This document shows, one piece after another, positions 1 through 8,978 of a DNA stretch of 64,000 bases; the stretch's first letter is position 1, and each line of letters starts with the position of its first letter. The DNA is from Pectobacterium parmentieri (GTDB lineage: Bacteria; Pseudomonadota; Gammaproteobacteria; Enterobacterales; Enterobacteriaceae). The stretch lies in assembly GCF_001742145.1 (NCBI RefSeq), contig NZ_CP015749.1, positions 248,001-312,000 of the forward strand. The letters are read 5' to 3'. A program made the translations under genes and the position numbers. The notes beneath the pieces are model-generated. The model searched no databases, was not told where the DNA came from, and saw only the letters and a list, made by a program, of their open reading frames with translations.

Positions 1-32
1 ACCGGGTGGTAAAAGAAAGGTGGTAAGGGAGA

Positions 33-60
33 AGGCTGCCAGCGTGGACGCTGACAGCCT
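33..60 (-). terminator. Hairpin downstream of the amino-acid ABC operon
   Basis: An imperfect inverted repeat (AGGCTG..CAGCG / CGCTG..CAGCCT, one mismatch, 4-base loop) lies 25 bases after the stop of the ATPase gene. The following bases on the minus strand are pyrimidine-rich but not a clean T run, so it may be a weak terminator or an mRNA-stabilising hairpin. Confidence 0.5.
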
Positions 61-84
61 GTTATTTTACAATGTTCAACGTAT

Positions 85-816
85 TTACAGGATCTTGCTC
101 AAGAAAGCCTGCGTGCGTGGGTTGCTCGGATGAGTGAAGATCGCCTCTGGCGTCCCCTGTTCCTGAATAATTCCCTGATCGATAAAGATCACTCTATCCG
201 CGACTTCTCTGGCAAAGGCCATTTCATGGGTAACGATGACCATGGTCATGCCTTCGTTCGCCAGCGTTTTCATGACGGCCAGCACTTCGCCAACCAGTTC
301 AGGGTCGAGCGCAGATGTCGGCTCATCGAACAGCATGATTGCCGGCTCCATCGCTAACGCGCGGGCAATCGCGACGCGCTGTTGCTGGCCACCGGACAGG
401 CTGTTCGGCCAGGCATCGATTTTATCCAGCAAACCAACTTTACTGAGCAACGCTTTAGCGCGTTCGACGGCCTGGGCACGGGGTAATTTCTTTACCCCCA
501 TCGGGGCCATAATCACATTTTCCAACACCGTCATGTGGGGGAACAAATTAAAGCGCTGAAACACCATCCCCACGCTTTCACGCATGCGGTTGATATCGGT
601 TTTCTGATCGTGAATGGCAAAACCGTTGACCGTAATCTCACCCGCCGATAGTGTCTCCAGCGCGTTGATACAGCGCAGAAAAGTACTTTTTCCCGAACCG
701 GATGGGCCAATCAGGCAAAGCACTTCCTGAGGCGCGATGTCACAGGAAATACCACGCAGGACATGGGTATCGCCAAACTGTTTTTGCAGGTTATTAACGT
801 GAATCACTTTTGCCAA
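85..816 (-). CDS. Polar amino-acid ABC transporter, ATP-binding protein
   Basis: ATPase subunit of a type I importer for a polar or basic amino acid, working at the inner face of the cytoplasmic membrane. Walker [10 protein letters not shown] is at residues 37-45, the ABC signature LSGGQ at 140-144 and Walker B with D164/E165, followed by a switch histidine in VTHEM. The 243-residue length is that of the GlnQ/ArtP/HisP group. The start overlaps the end of the upstream permease by 23 bases, showing translational coupling in the order binding protein, permease, ATPase. The exact substrate cannot be read from this subunit; the ArgR-like box upstream of the operon points to a basic amino acid. 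Confidence 0.93.
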   Translation of the reverse strand: MAKVIHVNNLQKQFGDTHVLRGISCDIAPQEVLCLIGPSGSGKSTFLRCINALETLSAGEITVNGFAIHDQKTDINRMRESVGMVFQRFNLFPHMTVLENVIMAPMGVKKLPRAQAVERAKALLSKVGLLDKIDAWPNSLSGGQQQRVAIARALAMEPAIMLFDEPTSALDPELVGEVLAVMKTLANEGMTMVIVTHEMAFAREVADRVIFIDQGIIQEQGTPEAIFTHPSNPRTQAFLSKIL

Positions 817-1558
817 ACCTCATTTCCATGTGCCGCACCAGCAGCGAGAGCAGGAAAGTAATAACCCAATAGACGATAGAGATCGCCAGATAGGGTTCCC
901 AGTACGTGGCGTAAGCCCCTGACACCGTGCGAGCGGCATAGGCGAGATCCGCCAGCCCGATCGCCGAAGCCAGTGAGGAATCTTTCACTATAGCGATGGC
1001 GTTATTACCCAGCGGTGGCAGCATGCGGCGGAAAGCCTGTGGCAGGATCACTTTCCGCATGGTGCGGCCATAGCTCATGCCGAGAGAGCGTGACGCCTCC
1101 ATTTGACCGCGATCGATAGACTGAATACCGGCGCGGAATATCTCAGAGACATAGGCACCTGCGTTCAGCGTGATGGCTACCACGCAAGAGAGGAACGCGC
1201 CGTAATCCGAGCGTAATGTACGGGCAAAATCGACCGACATAATATTGCTGGTGACCAGCAGCCCGTCACGCGGGTTGATGAACAGCGGTACCAGTGCGAA
1301 GTGCACCACCATGATTTGCACAAACAACGGCGTACCCCGAAAGGCGCTGATGTAGATTCGTACCGGCCATTGAACGCCGTAGTGCAGGATATATTTCCAC
1401 GGCCCGTGCGGCGCTTGTGCTAAGCGGCCTAATCCGAGCGTTAATCCCCAGCAGGTGCCAAGAATGACACAAATAATGGTGCATTTGATGGTCATCCAGG
1501 TGCCTTCCATAAACAAAGGGGCATATTCCTGAATGATCTCCCAACGAAATCCCGTCAA
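794..1558 (-). CDS. Polar amino-acid ABC transporter, permease
   Basis: Integral membrane subunit of the HisMQ/GlnP type, 254 residues, with several hydrophobic segments. The binding-protein-dependent transport (EAA) loop with its conserved glycine is around residues 150-180 ([20 protein letters not shown]). There is only one permease gene, so the transporter probably uses a homodimer. It lies between the binding protein gene (133-base gap containing a hairpin) and the ATPase gene (23-base overlap), making a three-gene operon. Confidence 0.92.
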   Translation of the reverse strand: MTGFRWEIIQEYAPLFMEGTWMTIKCTIICVILGTCWGLTLGLGRLAQAPHGPWKYILHYGVQWPVRIYISAFRGTPLFVQIMVVHFALVPLFINPRDGLLVTSNIMSVDFARTLRSDYGAFLSCVVAITLNAGAYVSEIFRAGIQSIDRGQMEASRSLGMSYGRTMRKVILPQAFRRMLPPLGNNAIAIVKDSSLASAIGLADLAYAARTVSGAYATYWEPYLAISIVYWVITFLLSLLVRHMEMRFGKSDSR

Positions 1559-1606
1559 GATCGTTTCCTTTTTTCAATAGGCTAACGTAATGATTATTCT
1601 AAAATA

Positions 1607-1631
1607 AACCGGACAGGCTGGCTGTCCGGTT
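1607..1631 (-). terminator. Intercistronic hairpin after the binding-protein gene
   Basis: A perfect 10-bp stem (AACCGGACAG / CTGTCCGGTT) with a 5-base loop, followed on the minus strand by a T-rich stretch (TATTTTAG). Its place between binding protein and permease fits partial termination or 3'-end protection, giving an excess of binding protein over membrane parts, as is common in such operons. Confidence 0.6.
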
Positions 1632-1691
1632 GATGCGACGTCTCATGCGAGGCGATGGAGACCAGGAGAAGTGCGCGGCGTATTGCAGGCG

Positions 1692-2462
1692 TTATTCTGC
1701 GGGTAAGGTTGGCACGTTGTTATCAAACCAGGTTTGATAGATCTTGGCGTAGGTGCCGTCAGCCACAATTTTTTTCAGTCCGGCGTTAATCTTCTCACGC
1801 AGTTGATCGTTGCCTTTTGCAACGGCGATCCCAAAGTACTGGCGCTCGAATTTGGCATCGGAAACCAGATTGAACTGTTTTTCCGGGTGCGTCTTAATGT
1901 AAAACTTCACCACGCCCACATCGCCAACCGCGGCACCGACACCGTCTTCGTACAGCTCTTGTAACATTAACGGGGTGTTATCAAAGCGCTTAATCGATGT
2001 ACTGTTTTTGCCTAATACGTCGGAAACCACGATATCGGCGGTACTGGAGTTCACAACGCCCACTTTGTGAGCTTTCAGCGCGGCGATTGAGTCGATCGTC
2101 GAGCCTTTAGGAACGACGATCGATTGCTCGGCAGGAAAATAAGGCGCGGAGAAATCGACCATTTGCTTACGTTTGTCAGTAATCGTGATGCCGGAGATGA
2201 TAATGTCGCGGTCGCCGGAGTTCAGGGTTGCGAAGATGCCTTCCCACGGCGTATTGATCAGCTTGATATTAAAATTTTCTGCCTTGGCGACCGCTTTAAT
2301 AATATCAATATCAAAGCCTTCCAGCTCTTTCTGCGCATTTTCAAACTCAAAGGGGCGGTAGGTTCCGCCAGAGCCGACCACATAAGTGGGTTCAGCGGCG
2401 AAGGCGCTAGTGGATAGTGCGGTGGCGAAGAGCGCCCCAACGAATAACAATTTTTTGAACAT
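1692..2462 (-). CDS. Periplasmic amino-acid-binding protein of the ABC importer
   Basis: First gene of the operon, 256 residues. The N-terminus is a Sec signal peptide (MFKK, hydrophobic core, AFA-A cleavage near residue 22), followed by a bacterial extracellular solute-binding family 3 fold. The segments TYRPFEFE and GFDIDIIKAVAKA near the mature N-terminus and DGTYAKIYQTWF near the C-terminus are typical of the ArtJ/HisJ/GlnH group. It captures the ligand in the periplasm for the downstream permease and ATPase. The ligand is uncertain; arginine or another basic amino acid is favoured only by the upstream ArgR-like site. Confidence 0.9.
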   Translation of the reverse strand: MFKKLLFVGALFATALSTSAFAAEPTYVVGSGGTYRPFEFENAQKELEGFDIDIIKAVAKAENFNIKLINTPWEGIFATLNSGDRDIIISGITITDKRKQMVDFSAPYFPAEQSIVVPKGSTIDSIAALKAHKVGVVNSSTADIVVSDVLGKNSTSIKRFDNTPLMLQELYEDGVGAAVGDVGVVKFYIKTHPEKQFNLVSDAKFERQYFGIAVAKGNDQLREKINAGLKKIVADGTYAKIYQTWFDNNVPTLPAE

Positions 2463-2816
2463 GGTTTTCTCCTGGGTTAAATGTAAAACTTTCTTTTTTT
2501 ATGCACTTTGTATGCATAAAAATACACAGATAGCATTAATGGTTCAACTGACGTTTTTCCTATGAGCGGTTTTGCCCATGCTATGCCTGCGTTTTGCGCC
2601 TCCTGATAAATGGCGGAGGTTGCAGAAAGAATGATGCTGGTGAATAGATGAAAACAGCGCTATTTGAGGAGCCTGCGAGAGAGGATTTAGCCTACTGCTT
2701 GCCAGAAATATCCTTATTTGGGTACGCAAAGGAGGGGAATCTTGCCTTCTACTGCTGGACACAGTGGAGTCGAAACAAAAGTTATGGGATGATTAGGCGG
2801 TTTTTCAGGGGGCGGG
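2463..2816. other. Divergent intergenic region between ABC operon and ftsB
   Basis: 354 bases without a convincing gene. It holds the binding-protein promoter region with an ArgR-like box (2513-2526) and the ftsB leader with a purine-rich ribosome binding site (GGGGGCGGG) directly before the ftsB ATG. Short open frames here have no family features. The ftsB block of E. coli is preceded by ygbE/cysC, so this gap is a synteny junction relative to E. coli. Confidence 0.6.
2513..2526 (-). promoter_or_regulatory. ArgR-like box (TGCATAAAAATACA)
   Basis: TGCATAAAAATACA differs by one base from the ARG-box form TGCATAAAAATTCA that I recall from arginine-regulated promoters. A second, weaker TATGCA repeat lies just upstream (2500-2506). 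The site is 50 bases from the start codon of the binding-protein gene, within the expected promoter area. ArgR binding is inferred, not shown. Confidence 0.45.
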
Positions 2817-3152
2817 ATGGGAAAGCTTACGCTGTTATTATTGATATTGCTTGGCTGGCTTCAGTACTCACTGTGGCTGGGTAAAAATGGCATTCACGAT
2901 TATGTTCGGGTGAACGATGATGTTGTTGTCCAACTGGGGAACAATGCCAAATTAAAAGACCGCAACGAACAACTGTTTGCTGAAATTGACGACCTCAATG
3001 GCGGACAAGAGGCGATAGAAGAGCGTGCGCGTAATGAACTGGGTATGATCAAGCCTGGTGAAAGCTTTTATCGTCTGGTGCCGGAATCAGGGCATCGTAG
3101 CGCGAATACGACGTCACCCAATACGACTTCATCCAATAATACACAACGTTGA
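2817..3152 (+). CDS. ftsB: Cell division protein FtsB
   Basis: Bitopic inner-membrane protein of the FtsQLB divisome subcomplex, which links early septal proteins to the FtsW/FtsI synthase. The N-terminus MGKLTLLLL starts one transmembrane helix (about residues 3-21), followed by a periplasmic coiled coil (about 29-70) and the conserved [18 protein letters not shown] segment. The 111 residues are slightly more than the roughly 103 of E. coli because of a Ser/Thr/Asn-rich C-terminal tail. ispD starts three bases after the stop, so the two are co-transcribed. Confidence 0.97.
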   Translation: MGKLTLLLLILLGWLQYSLWLGKNGIHDYVRVNDDVVVQLGNNAKLKDRNEQLFAEIDDLNGGQEAIEERARNELGMIKPGESFYRLVPESGHRSANTTSPNTTSSNNTQR

Positions 3153-3155
3153 CGT

Positions 3156-3869
3156 ATGCAAATACCACGCCTTTCCCCGCCTGAAATTGTTGCTGTTTTA
3201 CCCGCCGCGGGTAACGGCAGCCGGATGCAGAACGATCGCCCTAAACAGTACCTGACGATTGGCAATGATGCGATCGGCCATAAAACCATTCTTGAACATA
3301 CCATCGAGGCGCTTTTACGCCATCCACGCGTACAGCGTGTCGTTGTCGTTATCAGTCCAGATGACGCATTTTTTCATACTCTGGCGATTGCCCACGATCC
3401 TCGTATTTGTACAGTGACGGGCGGGCAGCAGCGTGCGGATTCCGTACTGGCTGGGCTGGCTGTCGTTGCTGATACGGCGTGGGCGTTAGTGCATGATGCT
3501 GCGCGTCCGTGCCTGCATCAGGACGATCTTACTCGTTTATTGGCGATTGCCGGACAGAGTGACGTCGGCGGAATTTTGGCCGCACCGGTTCGTGATACCA
3601 TGAAACGCGGCACGGATGGGTTTATCGACCGCACGGTAGAACGTAACGATTTGTGGCATGCGCTGACGCCGCAACTTTTTCCGGTGGCGCTGCTGAAACC
3701 GTGTTTGCAACGCGCGCTTCAGGATGGCATTACCGTCACGGACGAAGCCTCTGCGCTGGAATATTGTGGCTATCGTCCGCAAATTATCAGCGGGCGTTCG
3801 GATAATATCAAAGTCACGCGTCCAGAGGATTTGGCATTAGCTGAATTCTATTTAACCCGTTTGCAGTAA
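3156..3869 (+). CDS. ispD: 2-C-methyl-D-erythritol 4-phosphate cytidylyltransferase
   Basis: Third step of the MEP isoprenoid pathway: MEP + CTP gives CDP-methylerythritol + PPi. The nucleotide-binding motif PAAGNGSRM is at residues 15-23 with KQYL just after it. VHDAARPC and the C-terminal [11 protein letters not shown] motif are also present. The length of 237 residues is standard. It follows ftsB directly and precedes ispF by 51 bases, as in other enterobacteria. Confidence 0.97.
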   Translation: MQIPRLSPPEIVAVLPAAGNGSRMQNDRPKQYLTIGNDAIGHKTILEHTIEALLRHPRVQRVVVVISPDDAFFHTLAIAHDPRICTVTGGQQRADSVLAGLAVVADTAWALVHDAARPCLHQDDLTRLLAIAGQSDVGGILAAPVRDTMKRGTDGFIDRTVERNDLWHALTPQLFPVALLKPCLQRALQDGITVTDEASALEYCGYRPQIISGRSDNIKVTRPEDLALAEFYLTRLQ

Positions 3870-3920
3870 CCTCATTTTATTCGCTAAATTTATTTGCTAA
3901 ATACATAAGGAGAACGCGCG

Positions 3921-4418
3921 ATGCGTATCGGTCACGGTTTTGATGTTCATAAGTTCGGTGGAGAAGGTCCGCTGGTGATCGGCGGCGTGCGAATTCCTTA
4001 TACTCAAGGCCTGCTGGCACATTCCGATGGGGATGTGGTGTTGCACGCGGTGACTGATGCTCTGTTGGGGGCCGCCGCGCTGGGCGATATTGGTAAACTG
4101 TTCCCTGATACCGATCCGGCTTTTAAAGGTGCAGACAGCCGTGGCCTGCTGCGTGAAGCCTGGCGTCGTATCAATGAAAAGGGCTATCAGCTAGGTAATC
4201 TGGACGTCACAATTATTGCGCAAGCGCCGAAAATGGCTCCGCATATCCCGCAAATGCGCGTGAATCTGGCGGAAGATTTACAGTGTCATATGGATGACGT
4301 CAATGTGAAAGCGACCACGACAGAACAGTTGGGTTTTACCGGCCGTGGCGAAGGCATTGCCTGCGAAGCCGTTGCCTTATTGGTGAAAAAAGAAACGGGC
4401 GAAATTGTCGCGTGGTAA
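3921..4418 (+). CDS. ispF: 2-C-methyl-D-erythritol 2,4-cyclodiphosphate synthase
   Basis: Converts CDP-methylerythritol 2-phosphate to the 2,4-cyclodiphosphate with loss of CMP in the MEP pathway. Metal ligands D8, H10 and H42 are present ([17 protein letters not shown]), as is the [15 protein letters not shown] signature near the C-terminus. The length is 165 residues, with a short C-terminal extension relative to the 159-residue E. coli protein. The ATG has a good ribosome binding site (AAGGAG). Confidence 0.97.
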   Translation: MRIGHGFDVHKFGGEGPLVIGGVRIPYTQGLLAHSDGDVVLHAVTDALLGAAALGDIGKLFPDTDPAFKGADSRGLLREAWRRINEKGYQLGNLDVTIIAQAPKMAPHIPQMRVNLAEDLQCHMDDVNVKATTTEQLGFTGRGEGIACEAVALLVKKETGEIVAW

Positions 4419-4521
4419 GCCGTTTTTCATCAACAATGCCTTGTCAATAATAGAAAATTAACAGTATAAGAAACAATGTCATGACTGTGCATTATCCGGT
4501 TATGTACCTTGTGGGATAACG

Positions 4522-5568
4522 ATGGAAAATAGCGAACAACTCGTCTGGCTGCACGGTGAACCACAGGCTACTGGCTCATTGAAATCCACTGCGGAAGATT
4601 TTCTGGTGGTGGAAGATCTGGGGTTTCTGCCCGATGGTGATGGTGAGCAGGTCTTGGTGCGTGTACGCAAGCGCGGCTGCAATACGCAATTTGTGGCTGA
4701 GATGCTGGCAAAATTTACTCGCCTGCCGCTGCGTGCTGTCAGCTACGCTGGCCTGAAAGATCGCCATGCCGTCACCGAGCAGTGGTTTTGCCTGCACATG
4801 CCGGGAAAGGAGACGCCCGATTTCTCCCCGCTGGAGTTGGAAGGCTGTGACGTTCTTGAGGTGACCCGCCACCGCCGCAAATTGCGCATCGGTGCGCTAC
4901 GGGGTAACCATTTTACCTTAGTGTTGCGTCAGGTGAGCGATCGACACGAGGTGGACGCGCGTTTGGCGCTGATTGCGACTAGCGGTGTCCCTAATTATTT
5001 CGGTAGCCAGCGTTTTGGGCGCAACGGGAATAATCTTGAACAGGCGCGTCTTTGGGCCAATAACGAAATTCGGGTAAAAGAACGCAGTAAACGTAGCTTT
5101 TATCTTTCTGCCAGCCGCAGTGCGATGTTTAATCAGGTTGCCAGTACGCGACTGGCGCAGCAGCAAGCGAAAACCGTTTTGTGTGGTGATGCATTGCAGC
5201 TAACGGGGCGCGGCAGTTGGTTTGTTGCCAAACCTGACGAACTGGATGCCTTACAGGTGCGTCTTGACGCCGGCGAACTCCAGATTACTGCACCGCTGCC
5301 CGGCGATGGTGAACTGGGCACGCAGGATGACGCGCGGCTATTTGAAGATCTGGCCTTGACCGGACAGGAAACATTATGGTCTTTGGTCAAACGTGAGCGG
5401 GTTGAACCAGCCCGGCGTGCTGTGCTGCTATATCCGCAGCAAATGCAGTGGGAATGGCAGGATGACGCAACCGTAGAAGTGAAATTCTGGCTACCTGCGG
5501 GAAGCTTTGCGACCAGTGTGGTGCGTGAATTACTGCATTCACAGCAGGATACCGATATTGGTGCCTGA
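4522..5568 (+). CDS. truD: tRNA pseudouridine(13) synthase TruD
   Basis: Isomerises U13 of tRNA-Glu to pseudouridine. The catalytic aspartate is D80 in AGLKDRHA. The [14 protein letters not shown] motif and the inserted TRUD domain are intact, and the 348-residue length is normal. In most enterobacteria surE begins at or just before the truD stop. Here no SurE-coding sequence follows, and the next gene is pcm after 135 bases. Confidence 0.97.
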   Translation: MENSEQLVWLHGEPQATGSLKSTAEDFLVVEDLGFLPDGDGEQVLVRVRKRGCNTQFVAEMLAKFTRLPLRAVSYAGLKDRHAVTEQWFCLHMPGKETPDFSPLELEGCDVLEVTRHRRKLRIGALRGNHFTLVLRQVSDRHEVDARLALIATSGVPNYFGSQRFGRNGNNLEQARLWANNEIRVKERSKRSFYLSASRSAMFNQVASTRLAQQQAKTVLCGDALQLTGRGSWFVAKPDELDALQVRLDAGELQITAPLPGDGELGTQDDARLFEDLALTGQETLWSLVKRERVEPARRAVLLYPQQMQWEWQDDATVEVKFWLPAGSFATSVVRELLHSQQDTDIGA

Positions 5569-5703
5569 TGCGCAGTGACGCTTTTTTTGCAAAAAATAGT
5601 TGAAAAGAATCAATGCTGGCCACTGCGTGATAGCTGGCTTACCCCTGTGCGGGAAAATTGCTGTATTGGTGACGAGGTTAACCAGAGCTGAGGTCGGCGG
5701 GGA
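5569..5703 (+). other. truD-pcm junction lacking surE
   Basis: Only 135 bases separate truD and pcm, where enterobacteria usually carry surE (about 250 codons). The sequence does not encode the SurE start (SNDDG motif) in any frame. An ATGCGC overlapping the truD stop region opens an 11-codon frame, and another frame reading DSWLTPV shortly before a stop is faintly like a SurE C-terminus. These could be deletion scars, but the matches are too short to prove it. Confidence 0.5.
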
Positions 5704-6330
5704 ATGGTAAACAAACGTATAGAAACGTTGCTGGCACAATTGCGTCAGCAAGGCATTCAGGACGAGCGTCTGCTGACGGCAATAGAGGCCGTACCCAGAG
5801 AACGCTTCGTTGACGAGGCTTTCGAACATAAAGCGTATGAGAACACCGCTCTACCTATCGGCTCCGGCCAGACGATCTCGCAACCTTATATGGTTGCGAA
5901 GATGACGGAACTGCTCAACCTGACGCCGGTATCCCGCGTGCTTGAGATTGGCACCGGTTCAGGTTATCAAACGGCGATTTTAGCGCATTTAGTTCGGCAC
6001 GTTTGTTCGGTTGAACGTATCAAAGGGCTGCAATGGCAGGCTAAACGTCGTTTAAAGCAGCTTGATTTACACAATGTTTCTACCCGTCATGGCGATGGGT
6101 GGCAGGGATGGGCGTCGCGTGGGCCGTTTGATGCGATTATCGTTACGGCGGCACCGCCGGAAATTCCTCGGGCGCTGTTGGAACAACTTGATGAAGGCGG
6201 TGTGATGGTGTTGCCTGTCGGAGAACAGTCGCAAATACTGCAAGTTGTTCAGCGCCATGCTGGCGAATTTATTATTCAAACGGTTGAAGCCGTTAGGTTT
6301 GTTCCGCTAGTCAAAGGCGAATTAGCCTGA
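5704..6330 (+). CDS. pcm: Protein-L-isoaspartate O-methyltransferase
   Basis: Repairs age-damaged proteins by methylating L-isoaspartyl residues with S-adenosylmethionine. The SAM-binding motif EIGTGSGYQ starts at residue 81, the TISQPYMVA active-site segment is at about 57-65, and the C-terminus ends [12 protein letters not shown] as in E. coli. The length of 208 residues is standard. In other enterobacteria it is co-expressed with surE; here surE is absent and pcm follows truD. Confidence 0.97.
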   Translation: MVNKRIETLLAQLRQQGIQDERLLTAIEAVPRERFVDEAFEHKAYENTALPIGSGQTISQPYMVAKMTELLNLTPVSRVLEIGTGSGYQTAILAHLVRHVCSVERIKGLQWQAKRRLKQLDLHNVSTRHGDGWQGWASRGPFDAIIVTAAPPEIPRALLEQLDEGGVMVLPVGEQSQILQVVQRHAGEFIIQTVEAVRFVPLVKGELA

Positions 6331-6788
6331 TACCGTGGCGGTGGTATGCATGTGTTGCTAAGTCTTTAACATTTCAATACAACGGTTTTATGGTGCGAAC
6401 TGGTTGATATGGTTAGCATCCAATCATCGTGGTGCCTCTCCTGTTTTGCTTATGCGCCAGCGATGGTGAACTAGCGATCTTTCTCATTCCAACTAATGAA
6501 TAAAATATCGGTTACGCTACAATCATTTACGCTACGGTTAGTGAAGCAACAGCAGATGCGAAGCAGACATGTCCAAATTGAATTCCGAGTATTACTGTTT
6601 TTGTGAACGTTATATACCCTAAGTAATTCGAGTTGCAGGACAACATATGGGGCTTTGAACAACGCAGAGCGTTGGCCTGCCAAGGCGAAGCTCAGAGATG
6701 AGGCGGGTATTGCCAACGTACATGCAACTTGAAGTATGATGGATATAGTTACTTTTTTGAACGCTATAGTTATAGGGGAGTTAGGCGC
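6331..6788. other. Long pcm-nlpD intergenic region
   Basis: 458 bases between pcm and the nlpD start, longer than in E. coli. It contains a 135-base ERIC-like repeat (6613-6747) and AT-rich sequence before it. No supported gene is seen. The nlpD ribosome binding site GGGGAG lies at its end. Confidence 0.6.
6613..6747 (+). repeat. ERIC-like palindromic repeat, copy 1
   Basis: The element begins TATACCCTAAGTAATTCGAG and ends with CATGCAACTTGAAGTATG then GATGGATATA. The two ends are imperfect inverted repeats of each other, both with TATA at the tip and AGTTGCA about 20 bases in. The same ends recur in opposite orientation at 21247-21356 and in shrunken form at 24622-24656. The ends match my memory of enterobacterial ERIC/IRU elements; the core differs from the usual ERIC primer sites. 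Confidence 0.7.
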
Positions 6789-7826
6789 ATGGGAAGCCGA
6801 ATGATGAATTTTCGTCAGATTGCTGCGTGTATGGTGGTTGTCTTAGGGGTAGCTGGATGCTCCAACAATAATTCCAAATCCGCACCGATTAGCAGCGTTG
6901 ACGGAAACACGGGCAGCCGAGGGGGAATGTTATCTTCGCCACCACCGCGCATTTCAACGGCAGGTGAAAATGTGGCAACAGCGTCCGATGGCCGGATTGT
7001 TTATAACCGTAGCTACGGTAATATCCCGAAAGGCAGCTACAGCGGCGGCAATGCCTATACCGTTAAGCGGGGAGATACCCTGTTTTATATCGCCTGGATT
7101 ACCGGCAATGACTACCGGGATCTGGCACAGCGCAATAATATTCCAGAGCCATACAGCCTGAATGTGGGGCAATCGCTGAGTTTAGGTAATGGAACCGGCA
7201 ATAATACGTCGGGCAGTGGTGGCCTGACGAGCAGCGGCGGCATGTTGGCAACAACCGACGCCACCCGAGGTGGCGTACCAACGCCGCCATCAAGTGCTCA
7301 AATACAAACTACATCGGTTGATTCTCAGTCAACTAATGCGTATTCTGCTAATCAGGGTAAACAGAATGTAGGTAAGATGTTACCTACGGCAGGGGCAACA
7401 ACAACCGCTCCTGTTTCCGCTCCAGCGGCTGTTGCCAGCAGCAATACGGCTGCTGTAAGCAGTTGGCGTTGGCCTACCGATGGGAAAGTCATAGATAGTT
7501 TCTCCGATTCTGAAGGGGGAAATAAAGGGATTGATATCGCCGGCTCACGTGGGCAACCGATCACCGCAACCGCCAATGGGCGCGTGGTGTATGCGGGCAA
7601 TGCGCTACGTGGTTACGGAAATCTGATAATCATCAAGCATAATGATGACTACCTCAGTGCCTATGCCCATAACGATACGATGCTCGTCCGTGAGCAACAA
7701 GATGTCACGGCAGGACAAAAAATCGCTACGATGGGCAGTACAGGCACCAGCTCAGTTCGCTTGCACTTTGAAATTCGTTACAAGGGGAAATCCGTAAACC
7801 CGCTGCGTTTTCTGCCGCAGCGATAA
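6789..7826 (+). CDS. nlpD: Murein hydrolase activator NlpD (outer-membrane lipoprotein)
   Basis: Activates the amidase AmiC during daughter-cell separation. The start is placed at 6789 because GGGGAG precedes it and because it gives a normal signal peptide with lipobox VAGC; an upstream in-frame ATG would add 20 unlikely residues. After a low-complexity linker comes a LysM domain ([19 protein letters not shown]) and a C-terminal LytM/peptidase M23-like domain ([20 protein letters not shown]). In E. coli the main rpoS promoter lies inside nlpD; the short gap to rpoS here suggests the same. Confidence 0.95.
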   Translation: MGSRMMNFRQIAACMVVVLGVAGCSNNNSKSAPISSVDGNTGSRGGMLSSPPPRISTAGENVATASDGRIVYNRSYGNIPKGSYSGGNAYTVKRGDTLFYIAWITGNDYRDLAQRNNIPEPYSLNVGQSLSLGNGTGNNTSGSGGLTSSGGMLATTDATRGGVPTPPSSAQIQTTSVDSQSTNAYSANQGKQNVGKMLPTAGATTTAPVSAPAAVASSNTAAVSSWRWPTDGKVIDSFSDSEGGNKGIDIAGSRGQPITATANGRVVYAGNALRGYGNLIIIKHNDDYLSAYAHNDTMLVREQQDVTAGQKIATMGSTGTSSVRLHFEIRYKGKSVNPLRFLPQR

Positions 7827-7879
7827 ATCGGGCAGACTATTTCGGTATTCTGCCAAGGGATCACGGGTAGGAGCCACTT

Positions 7880-8872
7880 ATGAGCCAAAGTACGCTGAAA
7901 GTTAACGAGTTACATGAAGAGACCGATTTCGACGAAAATGGACTTGACGTTTTTGACGATAAAGCGCTGGCAGAGGAAGATACCAATGATAGTGACTCGG
8001 CGGAAGACGAGCTGTTATCGCAAGGGGTCCCACAGCGTGTTTTAGACGCAACACAACTCTATTTGGGAGAGATCGGCTATTCGCCGCTTTTAACCGCAGA
8101 AGAAGAAGTTTATTTTGCCCGACGCGCGCTGCGTGGTGATATCCCATCACGCCGCCGAATGATAGAGAGTAACCTGCGGCTGGTAGTGAAAATTGCCCGC
8201 CGTTACAACAATCGTGGTCTGGCGCTGCTGGACCTGATTGAAGAGGGGAATCTCGGCCTGATCCGTGCGGTGGAGAAATTCGATCCTGAAAGAGGATTCC
8301 GTTTTTCAACCTACGCGACGTGGTGGATTCGGCAGACGATAGAGCGGGCGATCATGAATCAAACCCGCACCATCCGTTTACCTATTCACATTGTCAAAGA
8401 GCTCAACGTTTATCTGCGCACCGCGCGCGAATTGTCTCATAAACTGGATCACGAGCCGAGTGCGGAAGAAATTGCCGAGCAGCTTGATAAGCCAGTCGAT
8501 GACGTCAACCGCATGCTGCGTTTGAATGAGCGTATTACTTCCGTCGACACCCCGTTGGGTGGGGATTCGGAGAAAGCGCTGCTGGATATTCTGGCAGACG
8601 AAAAAGACAACGGGCCTGAAGATACCACTCAGGATAACGATATGAAGCAGAATATCGTTAAATGGTTGTTTGAGCTTAATGCCAAACAGCGTGAGGTGTT
8701 GGCGCGTCGTTTCGGTCTGCTAGGATATGAAGCGGCTACGTTGGAAGATGTGGGTCGTGAAATCGGCTTAACGCGTGAACGTGTTCGTCAGATTCAGGTT
8801 GAAGGCTTACGCCGCCTGCGGGAAATTTTGCAGGTTCAGGGGTTGAGCATTGAAGAACTGTTTCGTGAATAA
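7880..8872 (+). CDS. rpoS: RNA polymerase sigma factor RpoS (sigma-38)
   Basis: Master sigma factor for stationary phase and general stress. The 330-residue protein has an acidic N-terminus, region 2 with [18 protein letters not shown] (promoter -10 recognition and melting), and region 4 with an HTH ending [19 protein letters not shown]. It is intact, with no frameshift or stop of the kind often selected in laboratory strains. It lies 53 bases after nlpD and is followed by a strong bidirectional terminator. Confidence 0.98.
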   Translation: MSQSTLKVNELHEETDFDENGLDVFDDKALAEEDTNDSDSAEDELLSQGVPQRVLDATQLYLGEIGYSPLLTAEEEVYFARRALRGDIPSRRRMIESNLRLVVKIARRYNNRGLALLDLIEEGNLGLIRAVEKFDPERGFRFSTYATWWIRQTIERAIMNQTRTIRLPIHIVKELNVYLRTARELSHKLDHEPSAEEIAEQLDKPVDDVNRMLRLNERITSVDTPLGGDSEKALLDILADEKDNGPEDTTQDNDMKQNIVKWLFELNAKQREVLARRFGLLGYEAATLEDVGREIGLTRERVRQIQVEGLRRLREILQVQGLSIEELFRE

Positions 8873-8901
8873 TTTGTGACGGGTTACTGATGTCTTGAAG
8901 T

Positions 8902-8929
8902 AAAAATGGTGGGAAACCCACCATTTTTT
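8902..8929. terminator. Bidirectional Rho-independent terminator between rpoS and proS
   Basis: AAAAATGGTGGG, a 3-base loop, then CCCACCATTTTT: a perfect 12-bp stem with A/T tracts on both sides, between two convergent genes. Confidence 0.92.
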
Positions 8930-8941
8930 ATGTCTGTCGTT

Positions 8942-8963
8942 CGCCCTTTCGTGTGAAAGGGCG
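8942..8963 (-). terminator. Hairpin after proS
   Basis: CGCCCTTTC / GAAAGGGCG, a perfect 9-bp stem with GTGT loop, 16 bases beyond the proS stop. No T run follows on the minus strand, so it probably acts together with the stronger hairpin at 8902-8929. Confidence 0.6.
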
Positions 8964-8978
8964 GGGCCACGATGGCGA

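Noticed and set aside
2648..2884. A 78-codon frame upstream of and overlapping ftsB
   Set aside because: It lacks a ribosome binding site and family features, and its end lies inside the ftsB coding sequence in another frame.
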